A DNA stretch of 64,000 nucleotides from Bacteroidota bacterium (GCA_026391695.1 JAPLDP010000064.1:1-64000); one strand, 5' to 3'. Shown: positions 16,412 to 24,639, counted from the stretch's first letter. The notes: generated from the sequence alone by a model not told the origin. Translations and numbers: made by a program.

Positions 16412-16864
16412 ATGAACGATTTCACAAAACATAATGATGATTTTCTGAAAGACCTTTTTAAAAAGACAGGAATAGAAAAAGCACCTTCAGACTTTACCGG
16501 AAAGATAATGGAAAAGATTCAGGCCGAAGCAGTATATGATACAATCGGTACTTCACGGCTGATCACAATGAAAACGTGGTTATTCGTCGCTTTCGGCTTT
16601 GCAGGGTTGATCTGGCTCCTTTTCTTTTCGCACTGGTCAATAGCCAGTCTTGACTTTAGCCCGGAAAAAATGGATGCCAGGCAATACCAGCAGCTGCTGG
16701 GTTATTTTAAATCCACCTTCGAAGGCATCCTTTCCTTCTTCTCATTCTTTGGTACATCAAAAATTCCCCTGATTATCATTATTGGTGTCATATCATTAGT
16801 ACTTATTGACAGACTCTTACGCAAGTTAGTACCAAATAGAACTTTTCTGCTGATAGGATTTTAA
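16412..16864 (+). CDS. probable membrane anti-sigma factor
   Basis: A 150-residue protein. The first 45 residues are charged and cytoplasmic (FLKDLFKKTGIEKAPSDFTGKIMEKI), consistent with sigma binding. Two hydrophobic segments follow, at about 55-72 and 115-133. The APSDFTxKIMEKI phrase is common in Bacteroidota ECF-linked membrane proteins. The gene starts 8 bp after the sigma factor, which is the main reason for the assignment; it lacks a recognisable zinc-binding anti-sigma motif. A perfect 21-bp inverted repeat starts at the base right after its stop codon. Confidence 0.75.
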   Translation: MNDFTKHNDDFLKDLFKKTGIEKAPSDFTGKIMEKIQAEAVYDTIGTSRLITMKTWLFVAFGFAGLIWLLFFSHWSIASLDFSPEKMDARQYQQLLGYFKSTFEGILSFFSFFGTSKIPLIIIIGVISLVLIDRLLRKLVPNRTFLLIGF

Positions 16865-17119
16865 TCAATGAGACTCAATTTTTTCGAGCGCAGTGAAGAA
16901 AAAATTGAGTCTCATTGATCCCGATGAACGAGGTGAAATCGGGATCCTGGTCAGATTCCCCGTCCCTTGGGGTGGAATTAATGTCCAGGGCTTGCTCTGG
17001 ACTCAAATTCCGCAGCAAGCTGCGGAGTATTTAACCGATCCCGACTCGCTTCGCAGTCGGGATTAATTCGACTTACAAATTTTACTGCACTTTGTTTGTA
17101 AAATTTGAGTCTCATTAAT
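16865..17119. repeat. cluster of about seven consecutive hairpins in a 362-bp gene-free stretch
   Basis: Inverted repeats follow each other almost without a gap: 16865-16885/16898-16918 (perfect 21-bp stem, 12-nt loop), 16917-16925/16938-16946 (GATCCCGAT/ATCGGGATC, 12-nt loop), an imperfect stem near 16955-16978, GTCCAG 16983-16988/CTGGAC 16997-17002, TCCGCAGC 17009-17016/GCTGCGGA 17019-17026, ATCCCGACT 17038-17046/AGTCGGGAT 17055-17063, and CAAATTTTAC 17076-17085/GTAAAATTTG 17098-17107. GAGTCTCATT occurs in the first stem and again at 17107-17116. The loops of the first two contain related words (gagcgcagtgaa, gaacgaggtgaa). The first stem may act as terminator for the sigma/anti-sigma genes; the rest resembles nested REP-like insertions. 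Confidence 0.75.
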
Positions 17120-17226
17120 AAAAATAATTTTATGACGAATCAGATGTCTAATTTGTAACCTGCATATATCACCTGCGTCAAATGAATGGATACTAAAATT
17201 AATGTTGAACTTAAAAAATAATTAAC

Positions 17227-17556
17227 ATGACAGAATTCATGGTTCCCATCAGTGTCTTTGCAATGATTTTCGGCATTGTATATATTGTCAGCCGCCGCAA
17301 AGAGCGTATGTATATGATGGATAAAGGAATTACTCCCGACACCTTCAAGACTGAATCCCGTTCTCAGACGAATCTTAAATGGGGTTTGTTCCTTGTTGCA
17401 ATCGGCATTGGTTTGATTCTTGCAAACTGGCTCGCCGAAAGCGGCGCAATGAGCGAAGAGGCAGCATATTTTTCGATGATATTTCTCTTTGGAGGTGTGG
17501 CCCTTGTTGTCAGCCATTTTCTTGGTAAAAATAAGACAACAGGCGGGGAAAAGTAA
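17227..17556 (+). CDS. DUF6249-type small membrane protein
   Basis: A 109-residue protein with three hydrophobic segments: about residues 5-22, 50-66 and 80-97. The RRKERMYMMDKGI motif after the first helix is typical of the Bacteroidota DUF6249 family, whose genes frequently follow ECF sigma/anti-sigma pairs. The biochemical function is unknown. The hairpin cluster upstream separates it from the anti-sigma gene, so it may be differentially expressed. Confidence 0.8.
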   Translation: MTEFMVPISVFAMIFGIVYIVSRRKERMYMMDKGITPDTFKTESRSQTNLKWGLFLVAIGIGLILANWLAESGAMSEEAAYFSMIFLFGGVALVVSHFLGKNKTTGGEK

Positions 17557-17557
17557 T

Positions 17558-17637
17558 TAGTCGGCAGTAGGCAGTCGACAGTCAGCAGGATGCATCAGGT
17601 CAACTAATAATTTACTGGTTACTGCCAACTGCCGACT
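17558..17637. repeat. dispersed inverted repeat, copy 2 (AGTCGGCAG family)
   Basis: TAGTCGGCAGTAGGCAGTC at the left and CTGCCAACTGCCGACTT at the right form an imperfect inverted repeat related to 15685-15766. It starts 2 bp after the DUF6249 stop and ends at the stop codon of the convergent thpR gene, so it could serve as a two-way terminator. Confidence 0.65.
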
Positions 17638-18195
17638 TTATTTAAACAGCGGAAACGATTTAATTGCCGAATAAATCGGTCCTTCCGAACGGAGAATGCT
17701 CTCGTATAGATGGATGTTTTCAACAGAAGATTTCTGAATGAAAACATCCTTTTGTTTTTCAATCACCTGCGAAAAATATCTTTTATCAGTGATATACTTA
17801 ATCCTGCCGATTGTCAGGTGTGGTGTAAATTCTTCTTCACCTGAGTATCCGATATTTTGAAGATTTGTCATGATATTGTTGGCAAGAATCAGCAACTCTT
17901 CCGACCTTTCAATGCCAATCCATACCACTCTTGGCTTGTAGAAGCCTCCAAAAACACCGACATGGCTGAGGGTGAGATCAAACGGCTGCGATTTGGAGGC
18001 TGCATCTTTTAAAGCCAAGCTAATTGTCTGGATCTTTTCTTCGTGTGTTTCTCCGAAAAACTTTAATGTGATATGTATGTTTTCAATTTCTACCCATTTG
18101 ATTTTATCATCCCTGAGCTTTGATTTGAGGTCATAAAAAATATTCAGAAAGTTTGGTGAGGGCTGGATATCGATGGCGGTAAAAATGCGTTTCAT
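17638..18195 (-). CDS. thpR: RNA 2',3'-cyclic phosphodiesterase (2'-5' RNA ligase family)
   Basis: A 185-residue 2H phosphoesterase. The two catalytic HxTx motifs are visible: H41-I-T-L and H126-L-T-I. MKRIFTAIDI at the N-terminus and TPHLTIGRIK are family hallmarks. The E. coli homologue hydrolyses RNA 2',3'-cyclic phosphates and has weak 2'-5' ligase activity in vitro. The gene is convergent with the ECF operon and stands alone. Confidence 0.92.
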   Translation of the reverse strand: MKRIFTAIDIQPSPNFLNIFYDLKSKLRDDKIKWVEIENIHITLKFFGETHEEKIQTISLALKDAASKSQPFDLTLSHVGVFGGFYKPRVVWIGIERSEELLILANNIMTNLQNIGYSGEEEFTPHLTIGRIKYITDKRYFSQVIEKQKDVFIQKSSVENIHLYESILRSEGPIYSAIKSFPLFK

Positions 18196-18245
18196 GAGGC
18201 TTCAAGCTACAAGCTGCAAGATAAGAAGAAAATAGAAAATAGAAA

Positions 18246-18275
18246 TTGGAAATCAGGGTAATTTGTCTATCTTTG
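18246..18275 (+). promoter_or_regulatory. tRNA-Ala promoter TTG-N19-TATCTTTG
   Basis: TTG at 18246-18248 (in ATTG) and TATCTTTG at 18268-18275 are 19 bp apart, a full Bacteroidota consensus. The tRNA 5' end follows 56 bp later, after a CACACTC/CACCCAC-rich leader. Confidence 0.7.
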
Positions 18276-18331
18276 CACACCTATTTCAAAATTGAGATAT
18301 TCACACTCACACTGACACCCACACCCACGCC

Positions 18332-18405
18332 GGGGCATTAGCTCAGATGGCTAGAGCGTTTGACTGGCAGTCAAGAGGTCACCGGTTCGATTCCGGTATG
18401 CTCCA
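18332..18405 (+). tRNA. tRNA-Ala (GGC)
   Basis: A 74-nt cloverleaf: acceptor GGGGCAT pairs with ATGCTCC and carries the G3:U70 identity pair of tRNA-Ala. The anticodon loop CTGGCAG holds GGC, decoding GCC/GCU. D-arm TAGCTCAGATGGCTAGAGC and T-arm GGTTCGATTCC are normal. Discriminator A is at 18405; CCA is not encoded. Confidence 0.95.
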
Positions 18406-18427
18406 CATCATATACTGAATCCATCCC

Positions 18428-18455
18428 GATATTCCTCTTTGGAGAATATCTTTTT
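18428..18455 (+). terminator. intrinsic terminator after tRNA-Ala
   Basis: GATATTC (18428-18434) pairs with GAATATC (18444-18450), followed directly by TTTTT at 18451-18455. Position 23 bp after the tRNA fits termination of the tRNA transcript. Confidence 0.6.
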
Positions 18456-18611
18456 CGTTTATCATTGTCATTCTCATGGTAAATTGAATATTGAAGTGGG
18501 ATTTGGTTATTGGATATTCACAAAATTCACTCCTTCACAATCTTCCCCGTACTTGCCCGGGTGCCGGGTTAGGCCAGATCCTGAATATACTATATTTAAA
18601 GACATGGAGTA

Positions 18612-18743
18612 TATGAAAAGAAAAGAGCGTGCACCCGCACACGCTCTTTTTGTAACCCAAAATCTTAAAATTACGAAACAGAAGAGAATAAGATTTTGTT
18701 GTTCACCAAATCCGGGGTTTAATCCTAAAAATCCAAAAAGGTA
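18612..18743 (-). ncRNA. candidate small RNA, tandem copy 1
   Basis: No credible protein is encoded. Read on the minus strand, the unit has a TACCTTTT -7-like box (18736-18743), a stem of TA-rich arms CAAAATCTTA/TAAGATTTTG (18658-18667/18689-18698), and a GC-rich 11-bp hairpin (18621-18631/18640-18650) followed by TTTTCTTTT-type sequence, a layout like promoter-body-terminator of an RNA of about 110 nt. A second copy is at 18822-18953, and the two terminator hairpins differ by a compensatory base pair (A-T against G-C). The short ORFs across both copies share a peptide only because of the DNA repeat. A repetitive non-transcribed element remains possible. Together with copy 2 and the tRNA terminator, this accounts for the gene-free 18406-19069 region. 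Confidence 0.4.
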
Positions 18744-18821
18744 ATATATGTTTTCAAATTTTTTTTATCTTGGTCTGTCACTTTTCATGCTTCATCAAAA
18801 ACAGTATAATTTTAGCTTTTC

Positions 18822-18953
18822 CTAAAAAAGAAGAGAGCGTGACCCCTCACGCTCTCTATGTAACCCAAAATCTTAAAATTACGAAACAGAAGAGAATTAA
18901 AGATTTTGTTGTTCACCCAATCTGGAGTTTAATCAGATTTATTACAAAAGGTA
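18822..18953 (-). ncRNA. candidate small RNA, tandem copy 2
   Basis: This is the second copy of the unit at 18612-18743, with about 57 nearly identical central bases. On the minus strand it has TACCTTTT at 18946-18953, arms CAAAATCTT/AAGATTTTG around the same loop, and a terminator-like hairpin GAGAGCGTG/CACGCTCTC (18833-18841/18848-18856), followed by TTCTTTTTT. A T-run follows the hairpin on the minus strand in both copies, but on the plus strand only in copy 1, which favours minus-strand transcription. Beyond 18955 to the DUF1573 stop nothing else is evident except AT-rich sequence. Confidence 0.4.
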
Positions 18954-19069
18954 ATACACCTTTAAACGATTTTTTTTGAAAAGTTACAAAAAATGTTCTG
19001 AAAATATTAAAAAATGGTGATATTAGATTGAATATCAAATATTTAAAATATAAAATTTCTTTTATTTTT

Positions 19070-19480
19070 TTATTCCTTTATCATGACAATCCCCTTGATG
19101 GTCAACTTATGCTGATCGGTTTCGTTTAAAAAAACCGTGATTGTTTTATTAAAAGCTCCGCCTTTTTGTGCATTGTAAGTGATTGAAATGGTCGAAGATT
19201 CGCCAGGAAGTATTGGCTTTTTAGAATAATCGGCCACCGTACAGCCACATGAGGACCTGACATTTGATATGAGTACAGGCTCATTGGAAGAATTTTTAAA
19301 CTCGAACGTAGCTAATACAGGGCTCCCCTGTTTGATCTCGCCAAAATCATACTCAACAAATTTCCAGATTATCTTCGATGCATTAGTCGCACCTTGCAAA
19401 TCACTTGTGTTCTGAGCAAAATTATGAGTCAACATAAAAAGACTCATTGATAACAATAGGCAAAATCGTGTTGTTTTCAT
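19070..19480 (-). CDS. DUF1573 secreted protein
   Basis: A 136-residue protein from the ATG at 19480 with a signal peptide (MKTTRFCLLLSMSLFMLTHNFAQ). The mature part is a single immunoglobulin-like DUF1573 domain with the characteristic phrases YDFGEIKQG, FEFKNSSNEPVLISNVRSSCGCTVADY and ILPGESSTISITYN. The SSCGC motif is diagnostic. Function of the family is unknown; members are abundant periplasmic or surface proteins in Bacteroidota. An upstream extension to 19570 is open but lacks a signal peptide and covers the presumed promoter. It diverges from the two-component system at 19653. Confidence 0.9.
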   Translation of the reverse strand: MKTTRFCLLLSMSLFMLTHNFAQNTSDLQGATNASKIIWKFVEYDFGEIKQGSPVLATFEFKNSSNEPVLISNVRSSCGCTVADYSKKPILPGESSTISITYNAQKGGAFNKTITVFLNETDQHKLTIKGIVMIKE

Positions 19481-19524
19481 AAGGTGTTTTTTTAAGTATA
19501 AATCAGTCAAATAAAACAGACGTA

Positions 19525-19532
19525 CAAATTTA
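19525..19532 (-). promoter_or_regulatory. -7 element for DUF1573 gene
   Basis: CAAATTTA on the plus strand reads TAAATTTG on the minus strand, matching TAnnTTTG 45 bp before the ATG at 19480. No well-placed -33 element; the phased direct repeats at 19574 start about 42 bp upstream of it. Confidence 0.4.
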
Positions 19533-19573
19533 TCCCGGCCACACTGATAATAGGATAAAAAATAGTTCAATAA

Positions 19574-19616
19574 ATGTAAATGAAATGTAAATTTTTGTTA
19601 ATGAGATGTAAATGCC
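19574..19616. promoter_or_regulatory. helically phased direct repeats, candidate OmpR-type operator
   Basis: ATGTAAATGAA (19574), ATGTAAATTTT (19585), TTGTTAATGAG (19595) and ATGTAAATGCC (19606) are four direct repeats at 11-, 10- and 11-bp steps, and a partial fifth ATGTAATTTT lies at 19637. Direct repeats with one-turn spacing are the known binding pattern of OmpR/PhoB regulators. They lie between the divergent DUF1573 and histidine kinase genes, whose own response regulator is of that class. Confidence 0.5.
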
Positions 19617-19652
19617 GGTAAAATCATAGAACAATTATGTAATTTTAATCTT

Positions 19653-20960
19653 ATGAAAAACCGGGCTATACGAATCGTCGTATTATTAGGAACATTCTCC
19701 ATTGTGTGCATGATTGTTTTCCAGGTATTCTGGGTCTATCAGACCTATCTTACAAGTGAGAAACAATTCAATCAGCGTGTAAAAATAGCCCTATATGATG
19801 TAGCTGAGAAACTGGCAGAATTTAACAAATCACAGCTGCCTTTCAGTAATCCCGTCGAACAGGTTTCTTCTAATTACTTCATTGTGAATGTTGAAAATGT
19901 GATAGATCCCATAATTCTTGAACATTTTCTAAAAACCGGATTTGATCACAGCAACATCACATTGGATTATGAATATGCTATTTACGACTGTGAAAGCAAA
20001 GAAATGGTCTATGGAAATTACATCAGTCCTGTTTCAGATCATACATCCCCAAGCAATCTCAGGACCTTTAAGAAAGATGATATGCTGGTTTATTATTTTG
20101 GGGTGAACTTCCCAACAAAAACCACATATATTATCGAGAATATGAACATTTGGTTCATTTCATCCCTTATTATACTAACTGCTCTATCATTTTTTGCATA
20201 TTCACTATTTATAATTCTGAAACAACGGAAACTATCCGATGTACAAAAAGACTTCATTAATAATATGACACATGAATTCAAAACTCCCATTTCCACCATC
20301 GCCATAGCCTCCGGAGTTCTTTCTGATCCGCTCATTGTCAATGACCCGCAACGTCTTCACAATTACGCCACAATCATCAGTGAACAAAATGCCCGGCTTG
20401 AGCATCATATCCAAAAAGTACTTCAGGAAGCAGGTAGTGATAAAAGTTCCATTAAATTAAAACTGGAACAAATTGAAATTCATGATTTGATTACACATGT
20501 GGTCAGTAACTTTAAAATGAATCAGGCACAAATAAATATGACCATTAACTGTGAACTTCCGGTAAATTCGATTTATTTTCATGGTGACAAACTTCATCTT
20601 TCCAATGTTATTTATAATTTGTTGGATAATGCAGTAAAATATTGTGACACAGATCCTGTCATTCATGTCGTAGCCGGTAATAAAAAGAATGCCCATTTTA
20701 TTTCAGTCATGGATAATGGCAGGGGTATTGAAAAACAATACCTTAACAAGATCTTTGAGAGGTTCTTCAGGATCCCGACCGGAGATGTTCATACTGTAAA
20801 AGGCTTCGGCCTGGGATTGAATTATGTAAAAAATATTATTGATTCGCATAAATGGAAAATTCACGTTATAAGCCAGATTGGAATAGGTAGCATTTTTACC
20901 ATCCTGATTGAAAATAAACATTCTGGAAATGCAAAAAAAAGCACATATTCTGTACGTTGA
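19653..20960 (+). CDS. membrane sensor histidine kinase (RprX-like)
   Basis: A 435-residue kinase with two membrane helices (about residues 8-30 and 170-190) bracketing a periplasmic sensor, then a HisKA domain with the phosphoacceptor H207 in MTHEFKTPI, and an HATPase domain showing the N-box (NVIYNLLDNAVKYC), G1 (DNGRGIE), F-box (FFRIP) and G2 (GFGLGLNYVKNII). The layout equals that of Bacteroides RprX. Its last codons overlap the response regulator start by 32 bp, so the two are co-translated. The signal is unknown. Phased repeats upstream suggest autoregulation. Confidence 0.93.
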   Translation: MKNRAIRIVVLLGTFSIVCMIVFQVFWVYQTYLTSEKQFNQRVKIALYDVAEKLAEFNKSQLPFSNPVEQVSSNYFIVNVENVIDPIILEHFLKTGFDHSNITLDYEYAIYDCESKEMVYGNYISPVSDHTSPSNLRTFKKDDMLVYYFGVNFPTKTTYIIENMNIWFISSLIILTALSFFAYSLFIILKQRKLSDVQKDFINNMTHEFKTPISTIAIASGVLSDPLIVNDPQRLHNYATIISEQNARLEHHIQKVLQEAGSDKSSIKLKLEQIEIHDLITHVVSNFKMNQAQINMTINCELPVNSIYFHGDKLHLSNVIYNLLDNAVKYCDTDPVIHVVAGNKKNAHFISVMDNGRGIEKQYLNKIFERFFRIPTGDVHTVKGFGLGLNYVKNIIDSHKWKIHVISQIGIGSIFTILIENKHSGNAKKSTYSVR

Positions 20961-21636
20961 AGATGATCGTTATCTGAGTTTTGTCACCAAAGATAATCTA
21001 GAGCTAATGGGATATAATATAACCTGCTGCGAAGATGGGGAGCAGGCAATAGATCTCTTTATCAGGAACCATTTTGATATCTGCATAATCGACATTATGC
21101 TCCCTAAAATCGATGGATTTACAGTTGCTACAAAAATCAGAGATATGGACCATCATATACCGATCATTTTTCTGACGGCTAAAACAATGAAAGAAGACCG
21201 TATCAAGGGATTGACAATAGGCGGGGACGATTATATGACAAAACCTTTTAATATTGAGGAATTGGTACTGAAAATCGAAATCTTCCTTAGGAGAAACCGC
21301 GTCAAAGAAGAGCATTCTGAATGTTTTTCACCTTTGAGAATAGGATCTTTCATTTTCGATTATAAAAATCAGCTGTTGAATTTAAAGGGGGAACAAATCC
21401 GGTTAACACAGAAAGAAGCTGATCTTCTTAAATTCTTAAATGAAAACCGGAATAGGGTGTTAAAGAGGGAGGATATATTAATATCGGTTTGGGGGAACGA
21501 CAGTTATTACCTCAGCCGTAGTCTCGATGTTTTTATATCCCGACTGCGAAAGATCCTCAGAAAGGACAGACGAATTAAGATTAAAAATATACACGGTACT
21601 GGCTTTGCACTGACTGTTGCTGCTGATGCCGATTAA
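20929..21636 (+). CDS. OmpR-family response regulator (RprY-like)
   Basis: A 235-residue regulator from the ATG at 20929. The receiver domain has the acidic pair in YVEDD (residues 11-13), phosphoacceptor D55 in IIDIMLPKIDG, and the K in MTKPFN; the C-terminal winged-helix domain (about 135-232) contains LTQKEADLLKFL and SRSLDVFISRLRKIL. An upstream TTG at 20908 is possible but gives no family extension. It pairs with the kinase just upstream. The last 56 bp of the gene are also the antisense 3' end of the U32 peptidase gene, an unusual tail-to-tail overlap. Confidence 0.93.
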   Translation: MQKKAHILYVEDDRYLSFVTKDNLELMGYNITCCEDGEQAIDLFIRNHFDICIIDIMLPKIDGFTVATKIRDMDHHIPIIFLTAKTMKEDRIKGLTIGGDDYMTKPFNIEELVLKIEIFLRRNRVKEEHSECFSPLRIGSFIFDYKNQLLNLKGEQIRLTQKEADLLKFLNENRNRVLKREDILISVWGNDSYYLSRSLDVFISRLRKILRKDRRIKIKNIHGTGFALTVAADAD

Positions 21637-22864
21637 CCAGATATACCTTGTCTGAACGACGGACAGGATTTCCGATCGGGAAGGAGCATGTATCTCCCTT
21701 TCTGGCTTCGCTGGTTAACTGGTTATTTCCTATACGTATTTCGGTAATATTATCCTCAACAACACCTGTTGTCGGCCCGATGATTAGTATCTCATCGCCG
21801 ATATGCAGGGACTTGTTTTCAATTTTCACTTCAGCGACACCGATTTTAACATAATAATTCACCACTTTACCCAGAAAGGTTTTGCGTTTTGTGGCAATGG
21901 ATCCCTCCTGGTTGTGCCATTCACCAACTTTCCGGCCAAGGTAATAGCCATCCCAGAAACCACGGTTATAAACGGTTGCAAGGCGTTGGTTCCATCTTTC
22001 AATATTCGAAGGAGTATATCTCCCGCTAAAACAGGCATCTATCGCTTCACGATAACACTGTGTGACGGTTTTTACATACTCAGGTGAGCGTCCACGTCCC
22101 TCGATTTTCAAAACTGTTACACCAGCTTTTATGATTTTATCCAAAAAACCAATTGTCTTAAGATCTCTGGGCGACATAATGAATTTATTGTCAACAACCA
22201 TTTCTACTTCACCGTCGGTATCGAAGACGCGGTAAGGTCTGCGGCATAGCTGGTAGCAGGATCCACGGTTGGCTGAGGCATTGTAATTGTCGAGGCTCAA
22301 ATAGCACTTGCCTGAAATGGCCATGCACAAGGCACCATGGGCAAATATTTCAACCTGTAACAGCCTGCCTGATGGCCCTGTGATCCGATCCTTTTTGATC
22401 CTGCGAATGATTGAAGCTACCTGGACAAGGCTGAGTTCCCGTGCAGTGACGATGACATCAGCATACCTTGCATAGAATCTTACCGCCTCAATATTGGTAA
22501 TATTGGTTTGAGTAGACATATGGACTTCCATTGAAGCCTGCCTGGCATATTCCATTACTGCCAGGTCGGAAGCAATAATTGCGGTAATCCCATTACGTTT
22601 TGCTGCATCAATAATCGCCCTCATACGTGCCAACTCCTTGTCGTAAATGACTGCATTAAGTGTGATATATGACCGGACATTGCGTTGCTGACACACGGAA
22701 GATATTTTAGCTAGGTCACGGAGTGTAAAGTTTTGTGAGGATCGCGCCCTCATGTTGAGATTACCGATGCCAAAATATACAGAATTGGCTCCGCTTTGTA
22801 TCGCAGCCATGAGTGACTCGTAGGAGCCAACAGGGGACATGATTTCAATTGTATGGGATGTCAT
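21581..22864 (-). CDS. peptidase U32-family protein (tRNA/rRNA hydroxylation type)
   Basis: A 427-residue U32-family protein. Family marks include the N-terminal IEIMSPVGSYESLMAAIQSGANSVYFG, the cysteine-containing signature EIFAHGALCMAISGKCYLS, and NRGSCYQLCRRPY. Relatives such as TrhP/YegQ and RlhA are now linked to tRNA or 23S rRNA hydroxylation, so 'peptidase' may be historical; the clustered cysteines suit an iron-sulfur cofactor. A C-terminal beta domain with HIGDEILIIGPTTG follows. The last 18 codons (rich in Gln and His) lie antisense to the response regulator gene. The gene starts 29 bp after aspS and is probably co-transcribed with it. Confidence 0.9.
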   Translation of the reverse strand: MTSHTIEIMSPVGSYESLMAAIQSGANSVYFGIGNLNMRARSSQNFTLRDLAKISSVCQQRNVRSYITLNAVIYDKELARMRAIIDAAKRNGITAIIASDLAVMEYARQASMEVHMSTQTNITNIEAVRFYARYADVIVTARELSLVQVASIIRRIKKDRITGPSGRLLQVEIFAHGALCMAISGKCYLSLDNYNASANRGSCYQLCRRPYRVFDTDGEVEMVVDNKFIMSPRDLKTIGFLDKIIKAGVTVLKIEGRGRSPEYVKTVTQCYREAIDACFSGRYTPSNIERWNQRLATVYNRGFWDGYYLGRKVGEWHNQEGSIATKRKTFLGKVVNYYVKIGVAEVKIENKSLHIGDEILIIGPTTGVVEDNITEIRIGNNQLTSEARKGDTCSFPIGNPVRRSDKVYLVNRHQQQQSVQSQYRVYF

Positions 22865-22893
22865 ATGTCGATTGTTTCACCTCCGGGGATGCG

Positions 22894-24639
22894 TCACATA
22901 TCCAGCTTTATATGCAGTTCTTTCAACTGTTCCTCACTGATTGCCGATGGTGAATCAATCATGACATCCCTGCCGGCATTATTTTTAGGGAAAGCCATAC
23001 AGTCACGTATAGAGTCAATCCCGGCAAATATGGCAACCCACCGGTCAAAACCAAAAGCAATGCCACCATGTGGTGGAGCTCCATATTCAAAAGCGTTCAT
23101 CAGAAAACCGAATTGCTCCTGAGCCTGGTCATCCGTAAAACCTAAAACCTTAAACATCATCTTCTGTAAATTCTTATTATGGATACGGATAGATCCACCT
23201 CCTATTTCCACACCGTTTATGACCATGTCATAGGCATTGGCCCTTACAGCGCCAGGATCAGAACTCAATAAAGGAATATCCTCAGGTTTTGGTGATGTGA
23301 AAGGGTGATGCATAGCATACCACCGACTGGTATCGTTGTCCCATTCAAGCAGAGGAAAATCCACCACCCACAGGGGCTTGAATACCCCAGGTGTCCGTAA
23401 TCCCAAACGGTTGCCCATCTCAAGACGAAGCTCATTAAGAGCTTTGCGTGTACTCTTGCTTTCCCCGGCCATGATCAGCATCAGGTCATTAGGCTTGGCA
23501 TGAAAGCGCTCAGCCCAAATTTTAAATTCATCCTGCGTGAAAAATTTTTCAAGAGATGATTTAAAAGTCCCATCCGAACTATATTTAACAGAAAGCAGTC
23601 TCTTGGCACCTATTTGGGGACGAGTGACGAATTCCGTGAGTTCATCAAGCTGTTTACGCGTATATTCCCCGCACCTTTCAGCACATATGCCAACAATCAG
23701 CTCGCCCTCATCAAAGACCCTGAAACCTTTTCCCTTTACCAGGTCATTCAGCTCGACGAACCTCATGTCGAAGCGGATATCTGGTTTGTCGGAACCAAAA
23801 TGCGCCATAGCATCCTGGTACGACATCCTTGGGAAATCGCCCATGTCACAATTTTTTATAGTTCTGAATAGATGCTTGGATAAGCCTTCAAATGTACTGA
23901 GGACATCATTTTGTTCGACGAAGGCCATTTCACAGTCGATCTGAGTAAATTCAGGCTGGCGGTCAGCACGCAGGTCTTCATCACGAAAGCATCTTACAAG
24001 CTGGAAATAGCGATCATAGCCTGCAACCATGAGGATCTGCTTGAAAGTTTGAGGAGACTGCGGCAAAGCATAAAACTGCCCGGCATTAACACGTGATGGC
24101 ACCACAAAGTCACGAGCGCCTTCAGGTGTAGATTTAATCAGAAATGGGGTCTCAATTTCAATAAATCCTTTATCGCTGAGATACCGGCGTGTTTCCATCG
24201 CCATGGTATGTCGTAGTTCCAGGTTTTTACGGTTAGGAGTACGACGTAAATCAAGATAGCGGTATTTCATGCGCAACTCTTCACCACCATCAGTATGGTC
24301 TTCGATAGTGAAGGGTGGGGTCTTAGCAGGGTTCAAAATTATTAACTCCTCTACAATAATTTCAACCTCACCTGTTGGCATTTTAAGATTCTTGTTGCTA
24401 CGTTCGGTGACTTTGCCGCTTGCTTTGATGACATATTCCCTGCCTAATTTACGTGCTTCCAGGCAAAGTACGCTGTTGGTTTCCATGTTAAAGACCAGTT
24501 GGGTGATGCCATAGCGGTCGCGTAAATCAACGAAGGTCATACCACCAAGATCTCTGGAACGTTGCATCCAGCCTGAAAGGGTGACGGTTAAGCCCTTATG
24601 GGCAAGCGTGAGCTCTCCGCAAGTATGGGTTCGGTACAT
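22894..24639 (-). CDS. aspS: aspartyl-tRNA synthetase
   Basis: A 581-residue class IIb synthetase that charges tRNA-Asp. The N-terminal OB-fold anticodon domain ([26 protein letters not shown]) is followed by motif 2 (about [18 protein letters not shown]), a bacterial GAD insertion domain around residues 290-420, and motif 3 ([16 protein letters not shown]). The length and the GAD domain indicate the bacterial type; whether it is discriminating or also acts on Asn cannot be told here. It precedes the U32 gene by 29 bp. A TAACTTTG element lies 29 bp upstream of the ATG. Confidence 0.96.
   Translation of the reverse strand: MYRTHTCGELTLAHKGLTVTLSGWMQRSRDLGGMTFVDLRDRYGITQLVFNMETNSVLCLEARKLGREYVIKASGKVTERSNKNLKMPTGEVEIIVEELIILNPAKTPPFTIEDHTDGGEELRMKYRYLDLRRTPNRKNLELRHTMAMETRRYLSDKGFIEIETPFLIKSTPEGARDFVVPSRVNAGQFYALPQSPQTFKQILMVAGYDRYFQLVRCFRDEDLRADRQPEFTQIDCEMAFVEQNDVLSTFEGLSKHLFRTIKNCDMGDFPRMSYQDAMAHFGSDKPDIRFDMRFVELNDLVKGKGFRVFDEGELIVGICAERCGEYTRKQLDELTEFVTRPQIGAKRLLSVKYSSDGTFKSSLEKFFTQDEFKIWAERFHAKPNDLMLIMAGESKSTRKALNELRLEMGNRLGLRTPGVFKPLWVVDFPLLEWDNDTSRWYAMHHPFTSPKPEDIPLLSSDPGAVRANAYDMVINGVEIGGGSIRIHNKNLQKMMFKVLGFTDDQAQEQFGFLMNAFEYGAPPHGGIAFGFDRWVAIFAGIDSIRDCMAFPKNNAGRDVMIDSPSAISEEQLKELHIKLDM

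Noticed and set aside
18301-18331. CACACTC/CACCCAC-rich stretch as a microsatellite or CRISPR leader
   Set aside because: Too short and irregular; it is simply the leader between the tRNA-Ala promoter and the tRNA.
18439-18979. Two small ORFs (18439-18744 and 18770-18979) sharing a peptide HAL.VTQNLKITKQKRI
   Set aside because: The shared peptide is a by-product of the DNA repeat. The two units carry RNA-like stems with compensatory change, and no ribosome site or protein family is visible.
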